This document shows, piece by piece, positions 33,350-45,321 of a stretch of DNA of 64,000 nt (its first letter is position 1; each line of letters starts with the position of its first letter). The notes beneath the pieces are model-generated. The model searched no databases, was not told where the DNA came from, and was given only the letters and a program-made list of their open reading frames with translations. The stretch is from Sepiola atlantica (Eukaryota > Mollusca > Cephalopoda > Sepiida > Sepiolidae): contig OY744517.1 in NCBI GenBank assembly GCA_963556195.1, positions 152,263,882 through 152,327,881 on the forward strand, read 5' to 3'. Both the position numbers and the translations under genes were made by a program.

Positions 33350-34900
33350 TCTATCTTTCTCGCTATTTCTAGTTTTCTAGTGTTTTTCTCTCGTTAAATC
33401 TACATTTATTCCTCTCGTATTTTCTGTATTTTCTATTTCTCTTGCTCTTCCCAGCTTTCCCCAGCTCTCCCTCTATTACTTTCTCTCTTACATGTTGTTA
33501 ATCTCTCTCCTTTTACGTCTCTTCAGCTGTATCTCTTTATATCTCTTACTCTCTATATATCTTTTTCTCTCTTACTCTCGCTCCCGCCCGCTCGCTTTCT
33601 TCCCCTATCTCTTTATCAATCTAAATTTTGCCATATAATACTTGAAAATCTCGCCTATATATTTGAACATATATAGGCGGAAGACTGAAATTTTTCCAGA
33701 CATAAAATCACATCACAGACCATACATGGCGAACTAAGAAAATGATAACTCAAATTAAAATGAATTAATGAAAATACTTTGTTCAATATTGTCCCATATA
33801 ATTTCAGGTTTGACGTTACTATAATTACGAAAAAATAAATCCTTATAAAATCTAAACGATTCTCTTGAATTTTATTTAGTTTTTGATGTCTGTAATAGTC
33901 AAATCGATTCCGTTACCAATGTGCGCATATTTCCCCGCAAAAATTGCATAGGAAATGTTCAAGAAAATATTCACCAATATATCAGAAATTATATTTTTGT
34001 ATAGTTTAATTAAACAATATGTTTTATTCAATTAAAGTTCATTAACTCGTTATAGAACATATCTATTTAATTTTATATATTTCTACTTTTACGATATTTT
34101 ATTGTCGAATACTTAGACTATATATTCAATAACTTTTATTTTATAGAAATGTAAAATTTATTGAAGGGGCGATTATCATAATTTACCTGATTTCATTGTT
34201 GTATAATCATTTAATCATATGAAAATATCACAAATAAAAAATTATCTTACGAATCGTTGGATGACAGCCACTACCAATATGTATTTGACTTTGTTTTCAT
34301 TCAAAAATTCATAAACTGTGATATATCTGTGAAAACATTATCCTTCTATAGCTAAATATAACAAATCTCTAACAGACCTTTAATTTTGCTATCTAATTTA
34401 TATATGTGTTTACGAGGGATATGAAGACACTATGTGAATTAGTGAGAATATAAAGTAATTAAAAAGTGACGTTGAAAAAAGCGAATCATTATTTCTCTTA
34501 ATGCTCACAAAGAGATTAAAATATTATAAAGTAGTTGAGTTAACATACAATGAGATAGGGGCAAAGAAATACATATGTAGTCAAATGAGAGATGGGTGAA
34601 TTTATTCAGTTAATTACAAATTACGTCTAATTAGACAATTCAAAATAGAAATATTTTCGAAAATAACTTAACTCGAGAACTAAGTAATATTTTAGTATCA
34701 TATTATGTTTCATTGCAGGGCATAGGAAAAAAGTCAAACAAACTTTGATCAGTATGATAATATATAATACATAAGTGCGTTAAACTTCATTAAAATTACG
34801 TAATTTTGTGATTTTCGTATATTAATATCAATATATAAAGCTCAATATATGTATGTATGTGTGGGTGTATGACGTTTGTGTTCCCTATAGAAAAAAAGGT
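33350..34900. other. unassigned AT-rich sequence
   Basis: T/CT-rich to 33620, then plain AT-rich DNA. A short inverted repeat CCTATATATTTGAACATATATAGG lies at about 33653-33676. No genes. Confidence 0.45.
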
Positions 34901-34949
34901 TAGAGAATCTATATAAAATATAAAAGTGTATTCTTATGTAAGATTTACC

Positions 34950-35350
34950 GTGGAAGACAATGTGAGTGTTCCCAATCTCTAAGTGCACCTCTAAAGAGGG
35001 TATGAGGGCATAACCCACTTAAAACTTTAAATATATTCTATTTTTATGAAATTTAAATAATATTGTTTAAATTTTCTAGGGAATATAATGGAAGTGGTCC
35101 TGAATCTCTAAGTGTCCTCATAACCTAAGTGGGCTATGGGGGCAAACCTTCTTTCAAATGTTAAACATATTCTATTATGATGAATTTTTTATCATATGTA
35201 TACAATTCTCCAGGAAAAAACAATGGAAATCGTTTGAAATCTCTAAGTTACCTTTTATGGTCTGAATATTTACGTTCCATCACCTTTAAGTGACGCATGT
35301 GTACAGAACCCCCTTAAAATCTCAAATACGTATATCCTTTTTAAATAAAT
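34950..35350 (+). repeat. three-unit minisatellite, about 125-bp period
   Basis: Units near 34950-35080, 35085-35205 and 35222-35350 each contain a form of AATCTCTAAGTG, an ACCCxCTTAAAA-like stretch and ATATTCTATTTTTATGAA. The units have diverged considerably. Confidence 0.65.
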
Positions 35351-35513
35351 TTAAACTATATGTATTTAACACTAATTTGGAGAGTTTTCGAACATTTTAG
35401 ATTTTTCTGGTTATATTGAGGGTTGAAACAGTAGGAGGGGGGCAGTAAAAACAAATAAAGCAATATGGTGTCATGAGCATAGTCAAAAATTACATAGTAG
35501 TAATCATCATTCA

Positions 35514-35547
35514 ATCCCGAGCAACGTCAGGTCTTCCTGCTAGTTTT
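35514..35547 (+). mobile_element. Helitron-like 3' terminus
   Basis: ATCCCGAGCAACGTCAGG followed by TCTTCCTGCTAGT. It matches the 15.9-kb minus-strand terminus (hairpin core CCCGAG.AACG.C, then TGCTAGT). The element probably includes the minisatellite upstream, an arrangement known for short non-autonomous Helitrons. The 5' end was not found. Confidence 0.5.
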
Positions 35548-35549
35548 TA

Positions 35550-36420
35550 ATAAAAGTTAGCGTATTATGTTTATCTAGGGTTGTTGACAGGAATGTCATT
35601 TTACGTGCCTACATGTAGCAATCGAATCAATAATTAATCTCAGACTTAATCTAAAACTACTTTCATATAAGTATATAAAATGTGTTTCCTTGAACTGCAA
35701 TTGTAACTGATATTCTTTTTTGTTAGATAAACAATTATTGACGAACTTTTGTGTGCTAATTATTGTTATATTACCTAACATCCGAGGAGAAACCTAAATT
35801 TCTGACGAGTCGCAACCAAATAAAATAAATGGGTTGTTATCAATGCAATCAACAATCATAATGATCTAATTATTTCCTACCTCGTGTTTCCCATTCCTCG
35901 CATAACCTGGGCACCTGAAATTAATGTTTCACAAAAGCACGATAACAAAAACGAAAAAATCATAAATATTGAAGAAATGGACCTTTATTGAGATGTTAAC
36001 GTTGACTTCTCTTTTGTCAGAAGGAGAACCGGGCATTCTGAGCTACGGATATTTGAGGCCACTTGAACCTTTAGTTTATCGTCGATCTTAAGTCATCTCT
36101 ACCAGTGCGGTTCGCTCCGAGACTTCCAACCGACTGCGTATTCTTCTCACCACCCTTTTTTAGTCAGGTACCATTACATCCGCTTCTGGATATCTGATTG
36201 ATCTGACATTTGAGTACATACTGGCTGACCCCATGACCCCGATATTCTGTGTACGTGTGAATGCAAATCTGGGAACCCAGATCATCAGATATATACTAGC
36301 AACGAACTTTTTACTATTTAACATTACAGTTCTAGTAGAAAATATTAATAAACAAACTATGAGTTGTCTCCCCCTGTGATCACTACTACTTGAATAATGT
36401 AAACAACATTATATCACAAA
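35550..36420. other. unassigned sequence
   Basis: No recognised frame. A somewhat GC-richer block spans about 36000-36260. Confidence 0.4.
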
Positions 36421-36424
36421 ATGG

Positions 36425-36960
36425 AGTACTGTTGCTACATCTGATGAGGTGTCGCTCTTGGCAGAGTACAAAATCGACTAGTGAGGATGAACTCTTTTCT
36501 ATCCCTACAATTCCTTCCTCACTAAAGATAAGTTGCTAGTCTTTCTATACCCTATGGTTATTTCCATAGAAAGCGCTCAAATAAGCTCGAATCTCTGGTT
36601 TCTTCCTTGTAAGACATGCTCAGCAAGAACTCGTGTTAGTTGCAACCACCTAAAATCAAATGGGATTTTCCTGAACAGAATTTATTTTTAAGAACATCCC
36701 ATCGTTGGGATACGTCGCATCGGGACTGTTTCCCTGCATGTTAAAATATAGTCGTCTTCAATACAATGTCAACAAATACTTGTAATGAATTGTACGTATA
36801 AGTAATTAAATGCTGTTGATTGCCTTCATCATTTTTAATCATTCATCATTCAACTGATAATCTATTCATCTCATTAATCTTTATCCTCAATTGGCCTTCG
36901 TTGGATTGCGGGGAAAAACTAATTTAGTTTATTAGAGATTTTTTTCCTTGATGTAAGCGT
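36425..36960 (+). pseudogene. LINE RT C-terminal relic, same family as 26.9-28.5 kb
   Basis: RVQNRLVRMNSFLSLQFLPH, then VASLSIPYGYFHRKRSNKLE and LVSSL, align with RVQNRLRNLVGNVLFSSLQS and VASLSLLYRYFHSRCSTELE in the 27-28 kb LINE. Stops interrupt it. Only the thumb and 3' UTR remain. Confidence 0.7.
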
Positions 36961-36968
36961 TGTGTAAA

Positions 36969-37048
36969 CGCAGATATATATATTTTTAAATAAATACGTA
37001 TTTATTTAAAATAAATATTTATTTATTTAAAAAATATATATAACTGCG
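36969..37048. repeat. AT-rich palindrome, about 80 bp
   Basis: The left arm CGCAGATATATATATTTTTA and the right arm read inward CGCAGTTATATATATTTTTT continue as AATAAATA on both sides. It is near-perfect over about 28 bp. A related single arm recurs near 37300. Confidence 0.7.
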
Positions 37049-37059
37049 TTGTTTAAGCT

Positions 37060-38700
37060 TCTGAAACTTACAAATCCCAATTCAAATTTACAAAACGATT
37101 ACATTGAAGAAAAGAAATCTAATTAATTTCACGCGAGTTACCTGATTAGAACATTTAAAAAGAATCAGTGTTTAAGATCATACGGACTTTACTTTTCTAG
37201 TCACGAGAAAGGAAGGAAAAATAAATGTATTTCTATGCCTGAAGAAGGCGTTATATCATCGAAAATAAGTTTATTTTAAATACATAAATATTATCTAAAA
37301 AGATATATACGCGTTGTTTTGGCTTTTAAAACTAACAAAGCCTAATTTAATTTAGTTAACAGTTAGATATATGTGAAACAAAGTACAATTTTTATCAATT
37401 ACCATATATTTTTCAGTCCAGCTGATCCAAAGTCACCAATACATGTTTCATGAAAATAAACATTAATGCTAACGTCTGGTCAATTTTAAGCTAAAGAAAG
37501 TTTTCCTATCTACAAAATAAAATTCCACTTGGAACATTTTAACCTCATGAGGGACGAAACAGATTTCATTCGAAAAAATCTGGTTGTCGGATAAAATATT
37601 TCTTCCATAAACTTTTGCTCAGAACTCATCAAAAGTTCGGGTCAAGCGTTATTTACATGAAACAAGTACTAGTGACCCTCAGAAATAGGCTGGTATTTCC
37701 TCTATACACTTATAAAATTATGACACAATAACGTATTTTGCTGGCGCGATTTTAGTCGTTTAATCAAGTTTAATTAATTATGGAATCATTTATTTAAGAA
37801 AAACTGTACTTAATAGACTTTTGATGCGAAAAGTTTTGCCAAATCTTATTTCTGTTCGCAAGGATTTAAAAGTCTATGTTCAAATCTTAATTTTGAAAGG
37901 TTGTGATACTCATGTCTGGATGACAACTGTAGAGAAAGAACTCAAACTGAATTGTGTCGTATTTCAAATCACAATTTGAAAACTTATATTTCTCGAATTT
38001 AATAATCGTTATCTACATAAAACAAGTATGGGTAACCACCATAACAAAAGTGGGTTGCCTCCTAAGATTAGCAATGATACATTTTTACACAAATATTTAA
38101 AAGTATATTTGAAAAGTTCGTATGCAAAACGCGATAAACGCCATTTTGAAAATGGTGAAGTTATCATTACAAGGAACGTTGCATTTCAATACTTGACCAT
38201 ACCTTCAAATCATGTTTTACATGATATAATATCAACATAAATTGTATTTGCTTTCAATTAAAATAAGTTTTTATTTTGAGTCTAAATTTGATATGTTCGT
38301 CCCTTTATTGTTATACGTCTCAATTTAAACAAATCGGATTTATCGCTTTTTTATTCGAACTTTTCATTCATTAATTACCCTAATATCCAACGAAAGATGT
38401 GATTAATGTTTGTTAACATTATTAAAGTAGTACTGATTTCTGGTGGAGATAATTTATGTTTTAATTGATTATTTTGGTTATTTATAATATGGATTAATAA
38501 TAGTTATTTTCTAAAAATTCAAACCGTCGTCCGCTAGAAAGTAACAGGTGACGGTAAATATTTGTTTACATTTTCTTTTTGTCTGTTTTCGTTTAATCTC
38601 GCCCTGTGTTGCATTTAAAAACCGAAATGTAAAATGATGTGTTTCTTCATCATGAAAAATCATTTTTCTTGATTTCTTTATTTCACTGCGTTTTTCTTTA
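37060..38700. other. unassigned AT-rich sequence
   Basis: A hammerhead-like but non-pairing CTGAAGA string lies at about 37247. No gene is supported; the 70-codon frame at 38028-38240 has no family features. Confidence 0.4.
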
Positions 38701-39010
38701 GGCAGCGCTTGGCATTAAAAGGACGATTCACCCGAGTTTTTGTTTCTAAAGCATGGCCGCGAAAATATTTCAAAATGTCCACCAGAGCAACAGCGAAACA
38801 TTTTGGCAGGAAAAAACAGCGTTTTAAGATGTTCCCTAACTAGGCGAGAATTATTCACAAGTGATTGGCAGGAGATGAATTTTCGATTCGGATTTCCTGC
38901 CTTCAGGGAGAGTTTTCGCAAGAGGAAGGCAAAATAATGGCCGCCAACCCACATATCTTCGGGGTACGGCTGAACGCCGGTTGACAGAAACCGCCACACG
39001 TGCCTGTTCT
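38701..39010. other. GC-richer island after a polypyrimidine-AG
   Basis: Base composition rises above the flanks. A plausible 3' splice site (TTTCACTGCGTTTTTCTTTAG, ending 38701) is followed by 43 open codons on + to a TAG (about 38834). A 94-codon frame covers 38715-38999 on the minus strand. I recognise neither product. It may be a gene fragment or a non-repetitive conserved patch. Confidence 0.3.
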
Positions 39011-39194
39011 ATTATACAGTTGATTGGTTTGAGAACAAAGTTGCATGCGTTAGAGTTATTACTAATCGTCATCTCAGATTAAGAAGGTTCTATCTGAAAT
39101 ATTTGGTTATTTTGAGTTATGACCAATATCATTCTCAATCTGCAATGCTGTATAGTTCCACGTATCTTTCGTACAAAGTAACCAGTTTGATAAG

Positions 39195-39725
39195 ATTTAA
39201 GTGTGCAAGATAGATCATCATACACAAATAATGCACAACAATCATATTTAATAAAATACGCAAGAAAACATAATCTTATATATAATGTAAAACCATATTC
39301 CCCCTATTTACATGACTGGTATAACTATATAAACAAAAGTTGCGTATAGAATTCTGCTTTGTATGTTTCTTAGTTCGATTAATTATTTGTTTTGTTCGCA
39401 TTCAGCTATTTTTATATTTATTCCGGTCAGCCGTTTTCTCATTGATTACCAATTTCTGTGTGGGATTAGGAGTGACAACCTACACATGAACCTACAAAAA
39501 TGATTACAATTCATTCGACCCAGATCCTAAAAATATGATATAAATCTAATTAGGGGCAGTTTTCGTCTTACACTGTGCGCTACATAGAGTCATATAATTA
39601 CTACACCGACTAGCGATTTAAGTATATAAGATAGATCACGCTCACAAATAATGCACTGCAATCTTTTTTAAGTAAATACGCGGAATAAAAGATCATCGTA
39701 TATAAATTAACCGTACATTTCGGAA
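39195..39725. repeat. direct repeat, two copies about 410 bp apart
   Basis: 39195-39305 and 39606-39725 share GATTTAAGTNTNNAAGATAGATCA, CACAAATAATGCAC.GCAATC and AAATACGC. A weaker third copy lies near 40600-40690. Confidence 0.7.
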
Positions 39726-39835
39726 ATATATAAAGATACTAATATCAACTTTGTTGAAGAAAATAGAACAAAAACACTATGATAATGGCGTTGGTATATT
39801 TAGGTTTACGATACTACGACAACATGTAAAAAAAA

Positions 39836-40056
39836 CTAAATGTACAAAAGCAAGGAAATTCCCAAATGTTTACTCTTTTATTGTCATTAAGGGTATGCGA
39901 GCACAACAGGGCTATGTATTTTACTTCATCCACTCATGCATAGAGATTTATACTGTAGTGATGTGATAATGAAATGGTTTGGTTGATATGTAGTCATACC
40001 CTTAATGACAATAAAAGTGTAAAAATTTAGAAATTTCCTTTCTTTTGTACATTTAG
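39836..40056. mobile_element. foldback element, arms about 62 bp
   Basis: 39836-39898 and 39995-40056 are inverted copies (CTAAATGTACAAAAG, CAAGGAAATT, TTTTATTGTCATTAAGGGTATG) around a spacer of about 96 bp. There is no coding content and no clear target duplication. It is MITE-like. Confidence 0.75.
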
Positions 40057-40059
40057 TGT

Positions 40060-41220
40060 ATATGAATTTTCATCTTCACCCTATTAAGGGCATATGATTT
40101 CAGTATACAGGCATTTTTCATGGAATGTCACTACTTTTGTAAAGGCTATGTCTCAATACAATGTCTTCTCATAAGAATTTTTTTTTAATTTCTGGAAAAC
40201 TAAGGTATATGGTAAACTGAAATTAAAATGCCATCAACTAGACCCTAGAACCTCTATCTCTGCCAAAAATCATCTGAATCCATCAAATAGTTGATGAGAT
40301 ACAGATGAGATACGTACGTACACACAGATAACATGATAACATGATTTCCTGATTGAACTTTCTGGATCTCTGGGTTGCCTTGACTAATGATGCTGAAATT
40401 CTACACACTTATAGAACCTATAAAATAAAAATTGTGTGCAAAGTTTTAACTAATTTGGTTTATTGGTTCTTGAGTTATGATTGATCAAAGAAATGAGATT
40501 TCCAGCATAGGCCATTCGTAACGTCTATTAAGGAATAGAGCACTCTCGCGCCTCCCTTGATTATTTACTATTATTAGTTAGATTTGCTTTTGATAAGAAA
40601 GATCGAATCCATTTAAGTTAATACTTGTGGCACATAATGCACAGAAAAGATGACATATATGTAAATAAAATCGAATTAAATCGAAGTACACTTTATTGTT
40701 CTGAAGAACATGGGGGCACAAGCAACAAGATAAACTGACTCTGTATGTCTACGTTGTAAAATCTTTTTCATTGAAGACTTAGAGTTAAATTTAAAAAATA
40801 AGAATGGTGTCTATCAGTAAATAGTCATTCCTCTTGCCATCATGAGAATTGCATTCTATTTGACAAGAGCTCAATTCCAGTATAATCTGACGAATGCGTT
40901 AAATCCCTGAAATTGGACATTTTAAATATAAAAATATATAAAAAGGAATAAATATACACTACAGGTAATACACGTGTATATTTCTTGTTGCCTTGTATTA
41001 TTGTGTTTTGCCCTATTACCTTTATATTTTCTCATATTTCTACTTAACGTCTAATACGAAAATAATGTTTTTATTTGGTTTAAGGACACAAAAGAAGCAT
41101 AATACTTGAATGTTACCGTTGAACTTGTATTCAAGTTATGGATTACTTTCTAGTCAACAATTCTAATGCTTCAAAATTACTTTTTGAATTTCGAATGGTT
41201 ACGATAGGTAGATCATGGCA
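40060..41220. other. unassigned AT-rich sequence
   Basis: No gene or repeat family recognised. Confidence 0.45.
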
Positions 41221-41444
41221 GCATTCTTTTAGTGGTTTTTAATTGGGGAAAACTAACTGTTAAAGTTAAAGATTTTAAATTCGAAGGTAATTTGAAGCCT
41301 TTGAACGTACGAACAGAATGTTATTTCTGTCTTAAATTAAAGTTTAAAATCAACAGTAAAGTATTATCATTCTGTTGTGCAGTGAATGTGTATCTTAATG
41401 CTCTCCTGCCGTATCAAAGAAACACACATTTATTTGGAACGTTT

Positions 41445-41445
<1 letters not shown>

Positions 41446-41509
<64 letters not shown>

Positions 41510-41575
41510 CATCATCATCATCATCATCATCGAGTTAACGTCCGTTTTTTCATGTTGTCATGCGCTGGACGGCTT
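41446..41575. repeat. (ATC)n(AGC)n(ATC)n array joined to a cephalopod-type repeat
   Basis: Trinucleotide blocks ATC, AGC and ATC (41446-41532) are followed by TTAACGTCCGTTTT, then CATGTTGTCATG and CTGGACGG. I associate an (ATC)n-TTTAACGTCCG-CCATGC-GCATGG-GGACGG arrangement with cephalopod genomes, here mutated. The frame 41232-41681 across it is Ile/Ser repeat. Confidence 0.6.
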
Positions 41576-41775
41576 TAATAAATTGACTTCAAAACTAACC
41601 TCTTTCTGGGCAGCTCTTTATATACTCTTCTTTCTCTCAAGTCCATGTTTCTCCCATGTTTTCCTTGGTCTTCTCCTATGAACTGGACCTGCTACCTTAA
41701 CTATTTTGCATCTACTAACTAAATAACTGTCGTCATCCATTCTTTCAAGATAGCCATACTATTGAAGTCTCCTGT
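41559..41775 (-). pseudogene. LINE ORF C-terminal relic (ERMDDD type)
   Basis: On the minus strand it reads LQ-stop-YGYLERMDDDSYLVSRCKIV, then HRRRPRKTWEKHGLER, a stop and EVSFEV. This is the motif order YGHVxRMDDDR...RGRPRKTW found at the C-terminus of many LINE polyproteins. It contains two stops. It continues into the (ATC)-linked repeat, which is therefore probably its 3' end. Confidence 0.75.
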
Positions 41776-41799
41776 TCTACACACATCTATTTATACTGT

Positions 41800-42890
41800 C
41801 CAGATGTAATCATCCTCTGGAGTCATCAGATTTTAGCCTGTCTTAAAGACTTACATTACACGTCAATTTCTCATAAATAAAAATTAAACTGTTTTTTTAA
41901 ATCTCAGGCAAATACAAAGTGAAAACATGTGCTGTATCTCTGATCATGAAATATTTAAAAGTTTTAAATGAGAAAGTTTTTAATGTTTACTGTGTACATG
42001 AAAAATAGATTAAATTTTTAAAAACATGTTAATGTACAGTGCACTAATAAAAAGTTCATGTGCCTCACATAGGCTAATGTACAATTGTCAGGAAAATGAA
42101 CAGTGTATCATTCATAGTATACATGTGTGCATGCGTATAGTGGGGCATCAGGCGTAGGTTTGGCGAATCTCGGGAAGCATGAAGGTTGTAAAGGATGCGG
42201 TGTCTCGGTAGTCAACGACTGGTGTAGACAGTTTGATCGATGCTTCAGCAATTCTGAATGTGAAAATCATGTTTCTGACTTTGTAGGCATGTCCACGTGT
42301 GTTAGACACATAGACATAAAACAGATGCTCAAGATTGTTGTTAGCGACATAGTTAATAATGTTGTAGGTGCTTACCAAGTCAGTTGATAGATGTCGGATC
42401 TGAACGGGAGTAGGCGTTTAGAGTAAGGCAGATGTCTGATGGAAGGCAATAGCTTTATCGTACTTATTTCAAAGGGTCAATGTTCTAGGTTAAATAAGGG
42501 TCCCATACTTATGATGCGAATTACAAGTTTTGTTATTTCACGTAATAACAACCATTTTAGAATTATGTAATGCGAAACAAAAAATTTAAGACGATTCATT
42601 GAAAATATCTTAATATTGTATCTGTAGTAGGGAAAAGAGCGCTTATGCATTTCTAAATAATATTTCCACGTAGTTAATGAAATAAGTTAAACCTTACTAT
42701 GCCTTCCGGTAATAATCAGTAATATCCATTAGACAACACGTGTCCCATCAAAGTTCATCGTCCAAAAGAGAAAGGTAATTCGGCAAATATATTTTAGATT
42801 ATATTGTAACACCAACACCAAATAATTATAGTGATAATATGTATTAAAGAAGTAGATAAGTTTATCATTTAGTATGGAAGCGACGTTATT
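41800..42890. other. unassigned sequence
   Basis: Includes a block of even composition at 42120-42460 with overlapping 86- and 76-codon frames that match nothing I know. Confidence 0.4.
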
Positions 42891-42895
42891 AACAT

Positions 42896-43275
42896 GGTGG
42901 GCCAAAATAAGGGTCCTATCTTTAAATTTGAATAACTTGAATTTGAATAACTTCCACAAAATAAAAGTTAAACTCACCAAACTTTATGTGTGTGTAGACT
43001 GACCCTTCCGAGATTTTTTGAAATAAACAAAACAAATTTTAGCCGAAAAACACTTCTTAAAACTTACAAAAACTAAAGTATTGTTTTTTACACTGTTTTG
43101 AGTTTTTTAAGCAAAACTAATGTTTTCTAAATGAGGGTACGTTCCTTAGGGCTAATACGGCTCATGCTTGCTTCGGAAGGGGTCCTTTACTTATTCTAAA
43201 AAAAAAAATTTTTTAAAATCAATAAATAAAAAAGTTATGAATTTTTAAAAATAGGACCCTTATTTTTGCCCACCC
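42896..43275. mobile_element. MITE-like element, about 380 bp
   Basis: Terminal inverted repeats of about 42 bp: the left GGTGGGCCAAAATAAGGGTC continues as CTATCTTTAAATTTGAATAACTT. The right end read inward is GGTGGGCAAAAATAAGGGTC continuing CTATTTTTAAAAATTCATAACTT. There is no coding content. A partial end-like string (TAAATAAGGGTCCCATACTT) occurs alone at about 42493. Confidence 0.8.
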
Positions 43276-43379
43276 TATATATTCATGTTAGGGACTCAAG
43301 GGAGAGAACTAAGTATAATTGCACACGGTAACTCCCCATTAATTTTGTCCGGCTTGTAAATAAAATATCTCCTTTCTAA

Positions 43380-43570
43380 TAGTTTTCTTAGCCAAAATAA
43401 GTATTTTCAGAAAAATAAAACGAAATATAATATATTCGTGTGAATAAAATCGCGTGAGAGAAAACACTAAAAAGTAGGATGGTTCGAATCAAGTACTGAT
43501 ATGTCACACGGATTGCTATTTGGGTCTGACTTTGAAAATCCGATAAGGTAATATAATATGTTAGATAACA
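43380..43570. repeat. segment shared with 18.3-18.5 kb
   Basis: Colinear similarity to 18300-18490. Confidence 0.7.
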
Positions 43571-43579
43571 CAGAAAAAA

Positions 43580-44895
43580 ATAAGGTTACGACATAGCAGA
43601 TGTAAAACAGTCAAGTTTCGTCGAAAAATAACGGTTTAATTCCACAAGATTAGATTAAATTTCAATAGTTTCAAAACGAAAAATGAAAACCTTACTTGGA
43701 GTTATCTTTTCAAAACTTAATTCATAAAAAATCCAACTTGTACCCCAAAATTAATACATTTGTTAACTTCGAACTGCCATTAAAAACTGATATAATGAAT
43801 AGCGACTGAAGAAACTGAATGCCTTTGAAGAAAACATCCTAAGAAACTAAATGAACGCGATCATTATAGGTGTGGATCCCTAGTCTTAAAAAAGTTAACT
43901 TTCGATTGCATAATAATAAATATGGTGAGAAATCTCGTAGCTATTGCGTCCCTTCTTTTGTCCTTTAGTCCTCACATTCCATGAGCAAACGTTTCTTATT
44001 AAGAACGAAGAATTGATGTTTTCTAAGTCGGCCGTTGTTTTGGGTTGTTGGTATGCTGAGCTTTTCAATCCTTTCATCATATTCATCATTATTCAACTAT
44101 CAATCTATCGATCTTATTAAGAAAACAAACAAGTAATATATTACATTGTTGCTTTTTATTTGTAGAATGTAAATTTGTTCCAAATGACAACACATGATAG
44201 TTAATTAATAACATTACTTTTTCAAAACCAATATGCAAGCATCGGATGTCCTACTGGCTTGGCAGGCCGAGAGCAGGCTCAAGACGTTTCCACGAATAGT
44301 GGCTAAGGAGGGGCGCTTGTAAAGCCAAGTAATGTCGAGATTGTACTCGATGTGGCGTAACATGCATAGACCAACGCTGTTTAGTAAGTCGAGCATAGTT
44401 AATAATAATGGTTTGTAATGCATGACGTCATTAATGCACTTTGTATATCAATTTAAATTAATGGATTTAATGTGTGCGTGCGTATGTGTCAGTGATTTCA
44501 TGCATTTTATTTGTTCTTTAGATAAACATGAATGTATCTATATAACATTGTGTGTATAGTATGTTTATAGCTGAGTAAAACTAGTAGGGGGTAAAAGAGA
44601 TCAATATATTGCATATAGCTAGAGGTGTTTATATAGACGTATTTGTGGCCCCTGGAAAGCGCTGTAAAGCGTCTGCTTGTTTTTATCTATCGGTAATCGA
44701 GCGTTAATCGAACGGCAAATGGTCTCTTGAACGTAGCAATGATTACTTAAGTGAGAGGCAGGCAGATTGGGCAATTCCCTCGGGGAATGCGCTCAGGCAG
44801 TCGAATTGAAAAGTGGCCGTAAAATGGCGAGAATACTCAAAATATCATTCTAAAGTTTCAATAAGTTACTCTGATGAAGCAACAAAACTTAAATC
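43580..44895. other. unassigned sequence; part shared with 55.6 kb
   Basis: 43945-43995 (CCCTTCTTTTGTCCTTTAGT, CCTCACATTCCATGAGC) recurs at 55568-55615. A palindromic ATGACGTCAT lies at 44422-44431. Nothing else is recognised. Confidence 0.45.
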
Positions 44896-44899
44896 ATAC

Positions 44900-44909
44900 T
44901 ATATATATA

Positions 44910-44965
<56 letters not shown>
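44900..44965. repeat. (TA)n array
   Basis: (TA)n with one GCAT interruption. Confidence 0.95.
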
Positions 44966-45321
44966 AAATAATGAAATAATTAAACAAAGTAGTTACACAC
45001 TTTTCAAGTTATTTATAATCAAACATTGCAACAAAGAGTAATTCATGGAAAAGTCTTTTGACTCATGAATTTTTAAATAAATAAATATTTTCCTCAAAAT
45101 AATAATTGATGAATATTAATTTGTAAAAAATTACAGAACAACACTGAATTTAAAAAAAAAACAAAATAAATTTAAAATTGTTCTCCCATAATAATGAGCA
45201 GAAAATCTTCGTATTGATGAATGTCTCAATATATAATGAGTTTCTGAATAAATCCATTGGTGTGGTGTATTGTATTGTAATAGATATTAGGTTCTAATAA
45301 ATAAATAAGTATATATATATA

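Noticed and set aside
37240..37275. CTGAAGA...GAAA string as a hammerhead
   Set aside because: No stem II or stem I pairing could be drawn.
38701..38836. Possible mitochondrial ribosomal protein L20-like exon
   Set aside because: The resemblance is limited to a basic GRK-rich stretch and the frame stops after 43 codons, too weak to name.
41232..41681. 149-codon frame
   Set aside because: Held open by (ATC)n/(AGC)n repeats. The recognisable protein similarity is on the opposite strand.
42127..42400. Possible LINE C-terminus (TRGHAYKV...) on the minus strand
   Set aside because: Only a few residues match and the expected following motifs are missing.
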